DNA of 64,000 bases from assembly GCF_000716605.1 (NCBI RefSeq), contig NZ_JNXE01000002.1:186001-250000 (forward strand), read 5' to 3'. This DNA comes from Streptomyces sp. NRRL F-525. GTDB taxonomy: Bacteria > Actinomycetota > Actinomycetes > Streptomycetales > Streptomycetaceae. The notes under the pieces are model-generated. The model saw only the letters and a list, made by a program, of their open reading frames with translations. It made no database searches and had not been told where the DNA came from. A program made the translations under genes and the position numbers. This document shows, piece after piece, positions 25,506-33,197 of the stretch (position 1 is its first letter; each line of letters begins with the position of its first letter).

Positions 25506-26387
25506 TCAGTCCAGTTCGGCCAGCCGCGGCACCACCGGCGCCACGAACCGCTCGATCCACTCGACCGGTTCGCCCGTGCGCGGGCCCAGGATGACCGTGT
25601 CGACGCCGAGCTTCGTGAAGCCGTCGATCTCCCCGAGGAACGCCTCGACGTCGCCCGCGGTGACCGACTCGCCGCCGTGGACGATCGTCTTGCGGATACG
25701 GTCGTAGTCGCGCCCCAGGTTGTCGCAGTGACCGCGCAGCACGTCGAGCTTGTGGCGCAGCTCGTCCGGGGTCGACACGATCAGGTTGCAGGCGTCGGCG
25801 TACTGGGCGACCAGCCGGAGGGTCTTCTTCTCCCCTCCCCCACCGATCATGATCTCGGGGTGCGGGCTGCTGATCGGCGCGGGCACGCACAGGGTCTCGG
25901 CGAGCTGGTAGTGCCGACCCTCGAAGGGGCCGTTCGTCTCCGGGTCCCACATCTGCAGACAGATCCGCAGGGTCTCCTCCAGCCGCTCGAACCGCTCCGC
26001 GACCGGCGGGTAGGGCACGCCGAGACCGTGGTGCTCGCGGTCGTACCAGGCCGCCCCGATACCGAGCGTGGCCCGGCCGCCCGACAGGACGTCGAGCGTG
26101 GTGGCGATCTTCGCGAGGAGTCCCGGCTGACGGTACGTCACTCCCGTGACCAGCGCGCCCAGTTGGACCGTGGAGGTGTTGCCGGCCAGGAAGCCGAGCG
26201 TGGTGTAGGCCTCCAGCATGGCGTCCTCGGCACCGCCGTTGAATTCCATCTGGAAGTAGTGGTCCATCACCGAGAGCCAGCTGACGCCCGCCGCCTCGGC
26301 CGCGGCGCCCGCGGCGGCCAGCTCGGGCCCGACCGCCGTCGGCCCTCCGGGATGGTTGAACCGGTTGATGTGTACGCCGACGCGCAT
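25506..26387 (-). CDS. LLM-class (luciferase-like) F420-dependent oxidoreductase
   Basis: A 293-residue TIM-barrel protein of the bacterial luciferase-like superfamily. The N-terminus MRVGVHINRFNHPGG, the segment GVTYRQPGLLAKIATTLDVL and the later IGAAWYDREH are diagnostic of actinobacterial F420-dependent members (TIGR03560-like). It probably uses coenzyme F420 to reduce or oxidise a small metabolite. ATG at 26387 has GGGAG eight bases upstream. It is followed in the opposite direction by the FMN reductase through a terminator and preceded by TerC, which points the same way. Confidence 0.88.
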   Translation of the reverse strand: MRVGVHINRFNHPGGPTAVGPELAAAGAAAEAAGVSWLSVMDHYFQMEFNGGAEDAMLEAYTTLGFLAGNTSTVQLGALVTGVTYRQPGLLAKIATTLDVLSGGRATLGIGAAWYDREHHGLGVPYPPVAERFERLEETLRICLQMWDPETNGPFEGRHYQLAETLCVPAPISSPHPEIMIGGGGEKKTLRLVAQYADACNLIVSTPDELRHKLDVLRGHCDNLGRDYDRIRKTIVHGGESVTAGDVEAFLGEIDGFTKLGVDTVILGPRTGEPVEWIERFVAPVVPRLAELD

Positions 26388-26469
26388 GCCCGACTCCCTT
26401 TCACAGTCCACCCGGACCTTCAGACCTTCGCCGTCCTTCGTGACGGTAGGTCTTCGAGCGCTCTCGAAG

Positions 26470-27417
26470 TCAAGCGCTTTGCGTCCTCGTGGCGCGCAGG
26501 CTGGTGAACGTCGTGACCGCGAGCACGAGCACGATGAAGCCGAGGGAGAAGGGGATGGAGATCTCCGGGACGTGGACGCCGGACTCGTGCAGGGCGTGCA
26601 GCACCAGTTTGACGCCGATGAAGCCGAGGATGATCGACAGGCCGTAGCTGAGGTGGACGAGCTTCTTCAGCAGGCCGCCGATGAGGAAGTACAGCTGGCG
26701 CAGACCCATCAGGGCGAAGGCGTTGGCGGTGAAGACGATGTACGGGTCCTGGGTGAGGCCGTAGATCGCGGGGATGGAGTCGAGCGCGAAGAGCACGTCG
26801 GTGGAGCCGATGGCGAGCATCACGACCAGCATCGGGGTCATGATTCGCCTGCCGTTCTCCGTGATGAACAGCTTGGTGCCGTGGTAGCGGTCGGCCACGC
26901 CGAAGCGGCGTTCGGCGATCTTGAGCAGCTTGTTCTCCTCGTACTCCTCGTTCTCGTGGCCCTTGCGGGCGTCCTGGACGAGCTTCCAGGCGGTCCAGAT
27001 CAGGAACGCGCCGAAGAGGTAGAAGACCCAGGAGAACGTGGAGATGATCGCGGCACCGGCCGCGATGAAGCCGGCGCGCAGCACGAGGGCGACGAGGACC
27101 CCGACCATCAACACCCGTTGCTGGTACTGGGACGGCACCGCGAACTTGCCCATGATCAGCACGAAGACGAAGAGGTTGTCGACGCTCAGCGACTTCTCGG
27201 TGATGTACCCGGCGAAGAACTCCCCGGTCGGCCCGCTCCCGCCGTAGACCAGCAGTCCGAGTCCGAACAGACAGGCCAGGACGACCCAGACCACGGTCCA
27301 GATTCCGGCTTCCTTGACGGAGACGTCGTGGGGTTTGCGGCCGATGAGGAAGTCGACGCCGACGAGGGCGCACAGGGCGGCGATCGTCAGCAGCCAGACG
27401 GTCAGGGAGATGTTCAC
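26470..27417 (-). CDS. TerC family integral membrane protein
   Basis: A 315-residue membrane protein with about nine helices. The conserved TerC motifs are visible: ITEKSLSVDNLFVF, with acidic residues inside the membrane, and IGSTDVLFALDSIPAIYGLT. A charged cytoplasmic loop of about residues 145-185 lies between them. The family exports or handles Mn2+ (Alx/MeeY) or supports tellurite and metal resistance. GTG at 27417 is chosen because AGGAG lies nine bases upstream. No other ter genes are adjacent. It is divergent from an esterase gene across a 242-base interval holding a strong hairpin. Confidence 0.92.
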   Translation of the reverse strand: MNISLTVWLLTIAALCALVGVDFLIGRKPHDVSVKEAGIWTVVWVVLACLFGLGLLVYGGSGPTGEFFAGYITEKSLSVDNLFVFVLIMGKFAVPSQYQQRVLMVGVLVALVLRAGFIAAGAAIISTFSWVFYLFGAFLIWTAWKLVQDARKGHENEEYEENKLLKIAERRFGVADRYHGTKLFITENGRRIMTPMLVVMLAIGSTDVLFALDSIPAIYGLTQDPYIVFTANAFALMGLRQLYFLIGGLLKKLVHLSYGLSIILGFIGVKLVLHALHESGVHVPEISIPFSLGFIVLVLAVTTFTSLRATRTQSA

Positions 27418-27553
27418 GGGTGGTGCTCCTGGTACATGAATCAGCAGATGAGGGGATACAGGGGGCCACAGCGGTTTTGACATCGTTGGCTGCGTAAGGA
27501 ATCGCTTCCACGTCCCGCAGGTGAACAACAGATCACGTCCTGGCAAGGCACAC

Positions 27554-27588
27554 CCGCCGTCCGGCGGGAAGGTTCCGCCGGACGGCGG
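27554..27588. other. 14-bp stem hairpin in the terC-esterase divergent interval
   Basis: A perfect 14-bp stem (27554-27567 with 27575-27588) and 7-base loop GAAGGTT lie 70 bases before the esterase ATG and 137 bases before the terC GTG. Being between divergent genes it is not an ordinary terminator; it may be a leader structure of either transcript. No known riboswitch class is recognisable. Confidence 0.45.
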
Positions 27589-27658
27589 AGCGCCGGACGG
27601 GGGTACGGGCGCGGAGTATGGCCGTACGAGCCGCCGCACCCAGCGTCAGGAGAAGCCC

Positions 27659-28642
27659 ATGACGTCCACCCCGCCCCCGCCCCCGTTCGACCCCGAACTC
27701 GCCGCGGCGCTGGAGCTGATCAAGGAGTTCATCTCGCCCGGGATGACGATGGCGGACATCGACGAGATCCGCCGGGGCCCGGCGATCATGCAGTCGATGG
27801 AAATGGACCTCACGCTCGGCGGAGCCTTCGCCATCGAGGACAGGGAGGTGGCGGGCCCGGTCGGCGAGCCCGGCATCACGCTGCTGATCGGCCGTCCGAC
27901 CGCTCCGGCGACGGCGGGCGCGCTGCCCGTCATCTATCACGTGCACGGTGGCGGGATGGTGCTCGGCGACAGGCGGGTCGGGGTGACCGGGGCGCTGGAG
28001 TACGCGCGGGAGCTGGACGCGGTGGTGGTGTCGGTGGAGTACCGGCTCGCGCCCGAACATCCGCACCCCGCGCCGATCGAGGACGTGTACGCCGGTCTGC
28101 TGTGGACGGCGGAGCACGCGAAGGAGATCGGCGGCGATCCGGAGCGGATCGTCATCATGGGCGCGAGCGCGGGCGGCGGCCTGTCCGCGGCGTTGGCCCT
28201 CCTCACCCGCGACCGCGGCGGCCCGCGCCCCATCGGCCAGCTCCTGCTGTGCCCGATGCTCGACGACCGCAACGACACCCCATCCGCGCACCAGATGACC
28301 GGCCTCGGCGTCTGGGACCGCACGGCCAACGAGACCGGCTGGACGGCCCTCCTCGGCGACCGCCGCGGCACCCCCGACGTCTCCCCGTACGCGGCCCCCG
28401 CCCGGGCGACGGACCTCACGGGCCTCCCCCCGGCCTTCCTGGACGTCGGCTCCGCGGAGACCTTCCGCGACGAGGTCGTCACCTACGCGTCCCGCCTCTG
28501 GCAGTCGGGCGGCACCGCCGAACTCCACGTCTGGCCGGGCGGCTTCCACGGCTTCGACGGGTTCGCTCCGCAGGCGGCGGTGTCGCAGGCGGCTCGGGCG
28601 GCGCATGTCAGTTGGCTGCGGAGGTTGTTGGGGGCGGGTTGA
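27659..28642 (+). CDS. alpha/beta hydrolase (HSL-like esterase)
   Basis: A 327-residue member of the hormone-sensitive lipase group (alpha/beta hydrolase fold-3). The oxyanion motif is HGGGM (96-100), the nucleophile Ser170 is in GASAGGG (the family usual is GDSAGG), the acid is in FLDVGSAET and the His is in GGFHGFDGF. It hydrolyses short-chain esters. ATG at 27659 has AGGAG eight bases upstream. It is followed by a terminator and, 68 bases after the stop, by a decayed copy of its own 3' end. Confidence 0.88.
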   Translation: MTSTPPPPPFDPELAAALELIKEFISPGMTMADIDEIRRGPAIMQSMEMDLTLGGAFAIEDREVAGPVGEPGITLLIGRPTAPATAGALPVIYHVHGGGMVLGDRRVGVTGALEYARELDAVVVSVEYRLAPEHPHPAPIEDVYAGLLWTAEHAKEIGGDPERIVIMGASAGGGLSAALALLTRDRGGPRPIGQLLLCPMLDDRNDTPSAHQMTGLGVWDRTANETGWTALLGDRRGTPDVSPYAAPARATDLTGLPPAFLDVGSAETFRDEVVTYASRLWQSGGTAELHVWPGGFHGFDGFAPQAAVSQAARAAHVSWLRRLLGAG

Positions 28643-28665
28643 GGGGTGGGGGGTGGGGGTGCGGT

Positions 28666-28693
28666 GACAGCGGCGTGACGTGGCGCCGCTGTC
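28666..28693 (+). terminator. stem-loop terminator after the esterase gene
   Basis: A perfect 10-bp stem, GACAGCGGCG (28666-28675) with its complement at 28684-28693, has an 8-base loop and is followed by TTGG. It lies 24 bases after the esterase stop. Confidence 0.65.
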
Positions 28694-28710
28694 TTGGCCG
28701 GGGGCAGGGG

Positions 28711-28821
28711 GGCTTCCACGAGTTCGACGGGTTCGCTCGGCGGGCGGCGGACTCGCAGGCGACTCGGGCCGCGGAGGATGGTGGCAGCGGCTCAAGGGGG
28801 GTGAGAGCGCGGCTGCGGTGA
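28711..28821 (+). pseudogene. duplicated 3' fragment of an HSL-like esterase gene
   Basis: Bases 28711-28770 match 28541-28600 of the neighbouring esterase at 52 of 60 positions by my count. They encode GFHEFDGFARRAADSQATRAA against the intact GFHGFDGFAPQAAVSQAARAA, so the catalytic His region is retained without the rest of the enzyme. The open frame ends at 28821. It lacks a start and an upstream domain, so it is a relic either of a tandem partial duplication or of a deleted paralogue. Confidence 0.7.
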
Positions 28822-28862
28822 CGTCGGAGGTGGTGCGTCGCCGCCACTCGACCGAGCGTCCC

Positions 28863-29046
28863 TCCGCCGGAGGCATGGCGCACCGGATGCAGGAACCGCC
28901 GGCGGTCTGACTCCACGACCACGGCGACACCGGCGCCCCGCGCACAAGCGGCCCACCAGGGAAGCACCTCACTCGCCACCCCCAGGGACAACCCGGGCGC
29001 GATACCCACGTCCCGTCCCTCCTCTCCGCCGGAGGCATGCCGCACC
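28863..29046. repeat. 22-bp direct repeat flanking a gene-free stretch
   Basis: TCCGCCGGAGGCATGGCGCACC at 28863-28884 recurs at 29025-29046 with one mismatch (GCCGCACC for GGCGCACC). The second copy lies immediately before the start codon of the CdaR-like regulator. The first may be the decayed 5' flank of a lost copy of that gene. The bases between hold no gene that I can support. Confidence 0.55.
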
Positions 29047-29054
29047 ATGGGTAT

Positions 29055-30146
29055 ATGAAAGAGCTGGCCGGGCGCCTGACCGCGCTGGATCCGGACGCCG
29101 GTGCCGCCGTGCGGGTCATCGGGTACTTCGATCGGCTTGCCGAGTCGCGGGCCGGGCTCGAGGCGCTGGTGCGGGGCGCGGCGGTGCTGGCCGGGTGTGC
29201 CGCGCGGCTGGTCGACGCCGAGCGGCGGGTCCGGGTGCGGGTCGAGGCGGACGGTACGCGCAGGGACAGCGCGACGGCGCCGGATCCCGCCTGGCCGTCC
29301 GCCACGCTGACGCCGGGCGGGGTCTCCGCGCTCTGGCTGGAGCGTACGGCCCAGGCGGCGCCCAGTGTCGTCGACGCGGTGATCCTGGAGCGGGCCGCCG
29401 GTGCCGTACGGCTCGTCCTCGATCGCACCCGGGGCCGGGTTCCCGCCGACGACCCGGAGCTGATCGAGACCCTTCTCGACGCGACCGCTCCCGAGGCGGC
29501 CCGGCTGCACGCTGCCCGACGTCTTGGCCTCGACCCCGCCGATCCCGCGACCCGCGCCAGGGTCGTCGCCCCGCTCGACGGACCGCCCCGGGTCGTCGCC
29601 GCGCCCCGGGAGGCCACAGGTACGTCCGGTCCGCGAACCGCCTCGGACAGTGACACGCACGTGACCCCGGACGGCTTCGGCCCTCAATCACCGCACGCGG
29701 ACGCCGAGTTGCCCGTCGGCCGACTCGGCATCGGCCCCGCCGTCCCCGTCCTGGACCTCCCTCGCTCCTGGGCCGCCGCCCGCACCGCCCTCCGCTTCAC
29801 CGCCGACGGCACCGCTCAGGACCCGGGCCAGCGCATCGTGTACGCCGACGAGCTCGGCGGTGTCGCCCTCCTCGCCGAACTGGTCGCACCGGGTGCCGAA
29901 CCGCCGCCCGACGTCCGGGATGTGGAAGCCGCGGCGATCAACGCGCCCTGGTTGCTAGCTACTTTGAACGCCATCGCCACCACGACCAGCCTGCGCGCGG
30001 CGGCCACCGAGATCAACGTCCACCACTCCACACTCCAGGACCGGTTGACCCACGCGGAGTCCCTCCTGGGCTGGCCCGTACGAACTCCGCAGGGGCGACT
30101 ACGGCTCCAACTCGCCCTGACCATGCGGCACTTGGCGCGACCGTAG
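29055..30146 (+). CDS. CdaR/PucR-type helix-turn-helix regulator
   Basis: A 363-residue protein. The C-terminal segment has the PucR/CdaR helix-turn-helix: LNAIATTTSLRAAATEINVHHSTLQDRL, followed by the domain end RLQLALTMRHLA. The first ~200 residues show no strong family hallmark, though residues 1-60 are helical and a poorly conserved linker (about 190-215) interrupts the protein. The family's target is usually adjacent metabolic genes. The ATG at 29055 has no good ribosome site, but the 22-bp repeat just upstream is conserved in both copies. A target is not evident; the esterase upstream is a candidate. Confidence 0.72.
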   Translation: MKELAGRLTALDPDAGAAVRVIGYFDRLAESRAGLEALVRGAAVLAGCAARLVDAERRVRVRVEADGTRRDSATAPDPAWPSATLTPGGVSALWLERTAQAAPSVVDAVILERAAGAVRLVLDRTRGRVPADDPELIETLLDATAPEAARLHAARRLGLDPADPATRARVVAPLDGPPRVVAAPREATGTSGPRTASDSDTHVTPDGFGPQSPHADAELPVGRLGIGPAVPVLDLPRSWAAARTALRFTADGTAQDPGQRIVYADELGGVALLAELVAPGAEPPPDVRDVEAAAINAPWLLATLNAIATTTSLRAAATEINVHHSTLQDRLTHAESLLGWPVRTPQGRLRLQLALTMRHLARP

Positions 30147-30152
30147 CGGCGG

Positions 30153-30527
30153 TCAGCGACGGCGGCGGCCGGAGGGGGCCGAGGTCCCGCCCTCCCCCAC
30201 CTCGCCGTCCCCGTCGTAGAACTCCCCGCCGTAAAACTCCCCGTCGTCACCCCGAACTCGCGCGCCGAGCACTCGCGCCACCTCGCACATCTTGGCGATG
30301 AGAAGCCCGCTCGGACTCCTGGCGCTGATCCCACCCTCGCTCCAGTGCAACGCGGTCCCTGCCCGTCCCCGCAGACCTCGCAACCCCCGCACCGGGTGAT
30401 GTGAATGCCGTATGCAATACCTGTGGACCGTATCCCCCCGCACTGACAACAAACGGGCACGCAACGGGACTTGGCCATCTGCGCGCCACCCGGAATTCCT
30501 GATTCGGTGCCGCTGAAGGGGAGTCAT
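30153..30527 (-). CDS. hypothetical protein with acidic C-terminal part
   Basis: A 124-codon minus-strand frame. Only the C-terminal half looks coding: a stretch WSEGGISARSPSGLLIAKM, then EVARVLGARVRGDDGEFYGG, followed by an acidic repeat (GEFYDGDGEVGEGG). The N-terminal part is Arg/Cys-rich and unlike a normal Streptomyces protein, so the true start is unclear and the gene may be shortened or frameshifted. It converges with the CdaR-like regulator, seven bases away. The function is unknown. Confidence 0.4.
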   Translation of the reverse strand: MTPLQRHRIRNSGWRADGQVPLRARLLSVRGDTVHRYCIRHSHHPVRGLRGLRGRAGTALHWSEGGISARSPSGLLIAKMCEVARVLGARVRGDDGEFYGGEFYDGDGEVGEGGTSAPSGRRRR

Positions 30528-30606
30528 AGCAAGCGCTTGTCGCTACATTTTGACATGAGCGCCGCAACACCCTCCCCCTCTGTCACTCCGCAGGAGGCAC
30601 TTCCCC
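30528..30606 (+). promoter_or_regulatory. leader of the secreted nuclease/jacalin gene with CAAGCGCTTG palindrome
   Basis: The interval before the gene at 30607 has a 10-base palindrome CAAGCGCTTG (30530-30539) and an AT-richer patch (CTACATTTTGACA) after it, plus GGAGG at 30592-30596 as ribosome site. The palindrome is a candidate operator; no matching regulator is adjacent. Confidence 0.35.
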
Positions 30607-31947
30607 ATGCGCAGACTTCTCGCCTGTCTGGCGGCCGCAGCCGCGGCCCTGGGCGGGATCACGGTGGCCGCCGCGACCCCGGCCGCCGCCGCAACGTCGG
30701 GCAGCTTCAGCGTGCTCACCTACAACGTCGCCGGGCTCCCGGAGTCGTTGTCCAGCGCCTCGACGCCGCGGGACACGAGCACCACCGCGATTGGCACGCG
30801 CATCGCCCCGTACGACATCGTGAACGTGCAGGAGGACTTCAACTACCACGCCTACCTGTACTCCACCGACACCCACCCCTACCGCACCGCGACCAGCGGC
30901 GGCGCCGGTATCGGCAGCGGGCTCAACACCGTCTCCAACTACGCCTGGGACGGCGACGACTTCGAGCGCGTCCACTGGAACTCCTGCCAGATCGACTCGG
31001 GCGACTGCCTCACCCCCAAGGGCTTCTCGTTCATGCGCGAGCGCCTCTCCGAGGGGGTGTACGTCGACTTCTACAACCTGCACACCAACGCCGGTACGAA
31101 CGACGGCGACGAGGCCTCCCGCGCGGACAACCTCAGCCAGCTGACCTCGTTCATCAGCACCCACTCCGCGGGCAACGCGGTCGTCGTCATGGGTGACACC
31201 AACACCCGTTACACCCGATCCGCCGACACCATCGCGGAGTTCGGCGCGGCCAACGGACTCACCGACGCCTGGGTCAAGTTGATCCGCGGCGGCGTCGCGC
31301 CGGTCAAGGGCAGCGACGCGCTGGTGTGCGACCAGACCGGGGCCACCGTCCCCAACACCTGCGAGGTCGTGGACAAGGTCCTCTACCGCAGCAGCAAGCT
31401 GGTCACGCTGAACGCGACGTCGTACAACAACGAGCACGCCAAGTTCCTGACCTCGGACGGGCTGATGCTCTCCGACCACGACCCGATCACGGTCGGCTTC
31501 ACCTGGTCGCAGAACGCGGACTACCAGCTCAGCGACCAGTTCGGCGGCCCGCACGGCGACTACTACCAGGACATCAACAGCGTCCCGGCCGCCGCCCGCG
31601 CCACCACGATCTCGCTGCGCTCCGGCTCCCGCGTCGACCAGGTCGGCATCACCCTCGCCAACGGCACCACCCTCACCCACGGCGGCACGGGCGGCACCGC
31701 GTCCTCGCTGACGCTGGGCAGCGGTGAGTACGTGACGTCGGCGTACCTGTGCGAGAGCAAGTACAACGACACCACGCGGATCTTCTACGCCAAGTTCACC
31801 ACCAACCTGGGCAACACCCTGGCCGGTGGCACCACCACCTCGGACTGCGTGACCCGCACCGCCCCGTCCGGCTGGCAGATCGCCGGCTTCCACGGGCGCT
31901 CCGGCGACGAGGTCGACAAGGTCGGCTTCATCTACACCAAGCGCTGA
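30607..31947 (+). CDS. secreted endonuclease/exonuclease/phosphatase-fold enzyme with jacalin-like lectin domain
   Basis: A 446-residue exported protein. Residues 1-30 form a Sec signal peptide. Residues about 34-295 are an EEP-fold domain (VLTYNVAGLPES, VQEDFNYHAYL with metal-binding Glu, MGDTNTRY and the catalytic His in LSDHDPITVGF), the superfamily of DNase I and sphingomyelinase C. Residues about 300-446 form a jacalin-like lectin domain (DQFGGPHGDYY, HGGTGGTASSL, GWQIAGFHGRSGDEVDKVGF). Such fusions are probably extracellular phosphodiesterases targeted to glycans. GGAGG lies before the ATG. Confidence 0.88.
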   Translation: MRRLLACLAAAAAALGGITVAAATPAAAATSGSFSVLTYNVAGLPESLSSASTPRDTSTTAIGTRIAPYDIVNVQEDFNYHAYLYSTDTHPYRTATSGGAGIGSGLNTVSNYAWDGDDFERVHWNSCQIDSGDCLTPKGFSFMRERLSEGVYVDFYNLHTNAGTNDGDEASRADNLSQLTSFISTHSAGNAVVVMGDTNTRYTRSADTIAEFGAANGLTDAWVKLIRGGVAPVKGSDALVCDQTGATVPNTCEVVDKVLYRSSKLVTLNATSYNNEHAKFLTSDGLMLSDHDPITVGFTWSQNADYQLSDQFGGPHGDYYQDINSVPAAARATTISLRSGSRVDQVGITLANGTTLTHGGTGGTASSLTLGSGEYVTSAYLCESKYNDTTRIFYAKFTTNLGNTLAGGTTTSDCVTRTAPSGWQIAGFHGRSGDEVDKVGFIYTKR

Positions 31948-32045
31948 CCCGCAGCCGTAGTCATGAAGTAGCAAGCACCGCAGGGCAGTTGTGAGCCGGA
32001 TCATCCGTCGTCGCGGGTGGTCCGGCTCGGTGCGTTCCGGTCGGC

Positions 32046-33041
32046 CTACGCGAACGCCGGGGGCACCAGCCGCCCGCGTGAGATGAGCGACGTGGCCTGC
32101 TTCAGGCGGTGGACGTGGACGCTCACGCCGTAGCCGTCGATGCCCGCGACGGCGGCGACCTTGGTGGTCAGATACCGGTAGAGGTCCTCCGTGTCGCGGC
32201 AGATGACGACGACCATGACATTCGAGTCGCCGCTGATGGCGGCGGCGAAGGCGACCTCGTCGTGGTCCGCGAGTTCTTCGCCGACGCGTTCGAGGCGGGC
32301 CGGGGCGACGCGCAGCCACAGAGTGGCGTTGAGCGCGAACCCGAGGCGCGCGGAGAGCAGTTCGACGTCGTAGGCGAGGGCTCCTGAGTGTTCCAGGGCG
32401 TCCAGCCGGCGGGCCACGCGGGCCGTCGACCAGCCGGTGACGTCGGCGAGCTGGGTGTGGGTGGCGCGGCCGTCCTCCGCGAGGGCGTCGAGCAGCGGGG
32501 TGTCCTCGTCGGTGAGGCGTACGGGTGGTCCGGCGGGGAAGTCGGGCCGTTCGCCCACGAGTTGACGGATCTGATCAGGCGTCAGCCAGCCGCCGTAGCC
32601 CGTCCAGTCGCTCTGTCCTGATGTGCCGAAGGGGTGGATGAGCAAGTCGATGCTCACGTCGAGGACCGATGCGGACCGGGGCAGTTGCCGCAGCAGGACG
32701 TCGTCGCGCGACACGTGCACCGGCGCGCTCATGACGCAGATGATCTCCGAACCGCCGGACGCGAGGCCCGCGTAGGCGATGTCGGGCCGGCGGGCGAGCG
32801 CGTCGGCGAGCGGGCCGACCCGGTCGGGGCGGCAGCGGATCCGCGCCACCCAGCGCGCGTCACCGTGGACGGCGGGGTCGACCAGGCCGACCACCCGCAT
32901 CACCCCGGAACGGCGCAGGGCGTGGAAGCGGCGGGCCGCGGTCTGCTCCGAGACCCCGGCCACCTCGCCGATCAGCCGGAACGAGGCGCGCGGCGCGCAC
33001 TGCAGCGCGCGGAGGATTTTCCCGTCGACTTCGTCAATCAT
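32046..33041 (-). CDS. double Lrp/AsnC-type transcriptional regulator
   Basis: A 331-residue regulator with two tandem Lrp/AsnC modules. The first helix-turn-helix is DEVDGKILRALQCAPRAS...GVSEQTAARRFHAL (residues 1-45) followed by an ATRAM-like domain. The second is DTPLLDALAEDGRATHTQLA with a further effector domain ending near SVHVHRLKQATSLISRG. Fused double-Lrp proteins are frequent in Streptomyces. The gene is divergent from the exporter at 33198, so it probably controls it. ATG at 33041; the short intervening region (about 156 bases) holds the promoters. Confidence 0.88.
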   Translation of the reverse strand: MIDEVDGKILRALQCAPRASFRLIGEVAGVSEQTAARRFHALRRSGVMRVVGLVDPAVHGDARWVARIRCRPDRVGPLADALARRPDIAYAGLASGGSEIICVMSAPVHVSRDDVLLRQLPRSASVLDVSIDLLIHPFGTSGQSDWTGYGGWLTPDQIRQLVGERPDFPAGPPVRLTDEDTPLLDALAEDGRATHTQLADVTGWSTARVARRLDALEHSGALAYDVELLSARLGFALNATLWLRVAPARLERVGEELADHDEVAFAAAISGDSNVMVVVICRDTEDLYRYLTTKVAAVAGIDGYGVSVHVHRLKQATSLISRGRLVPPAFA

Positions 33042-33197
33042 GAGGAAAGTGTGACATCACCGGGGCTCAGGTTAGAGGTTTCAGCTCGCTTCTCGGTCGC
33101 ACGTTGGTGATTGTCCATGGCGGAGCTGATCCTGAGGCGCGTGCCTGTTCGAGTTCGAGGGCGGCGCATTCCGGAAGTTCCAGAAGGAGAGTTCCCC

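Noticed and set aside
27418..27660. yybP-ykoY manganese riboswitch before terC
   Set aside because: I could not find the conserved element; only a plain hairpin is visible.
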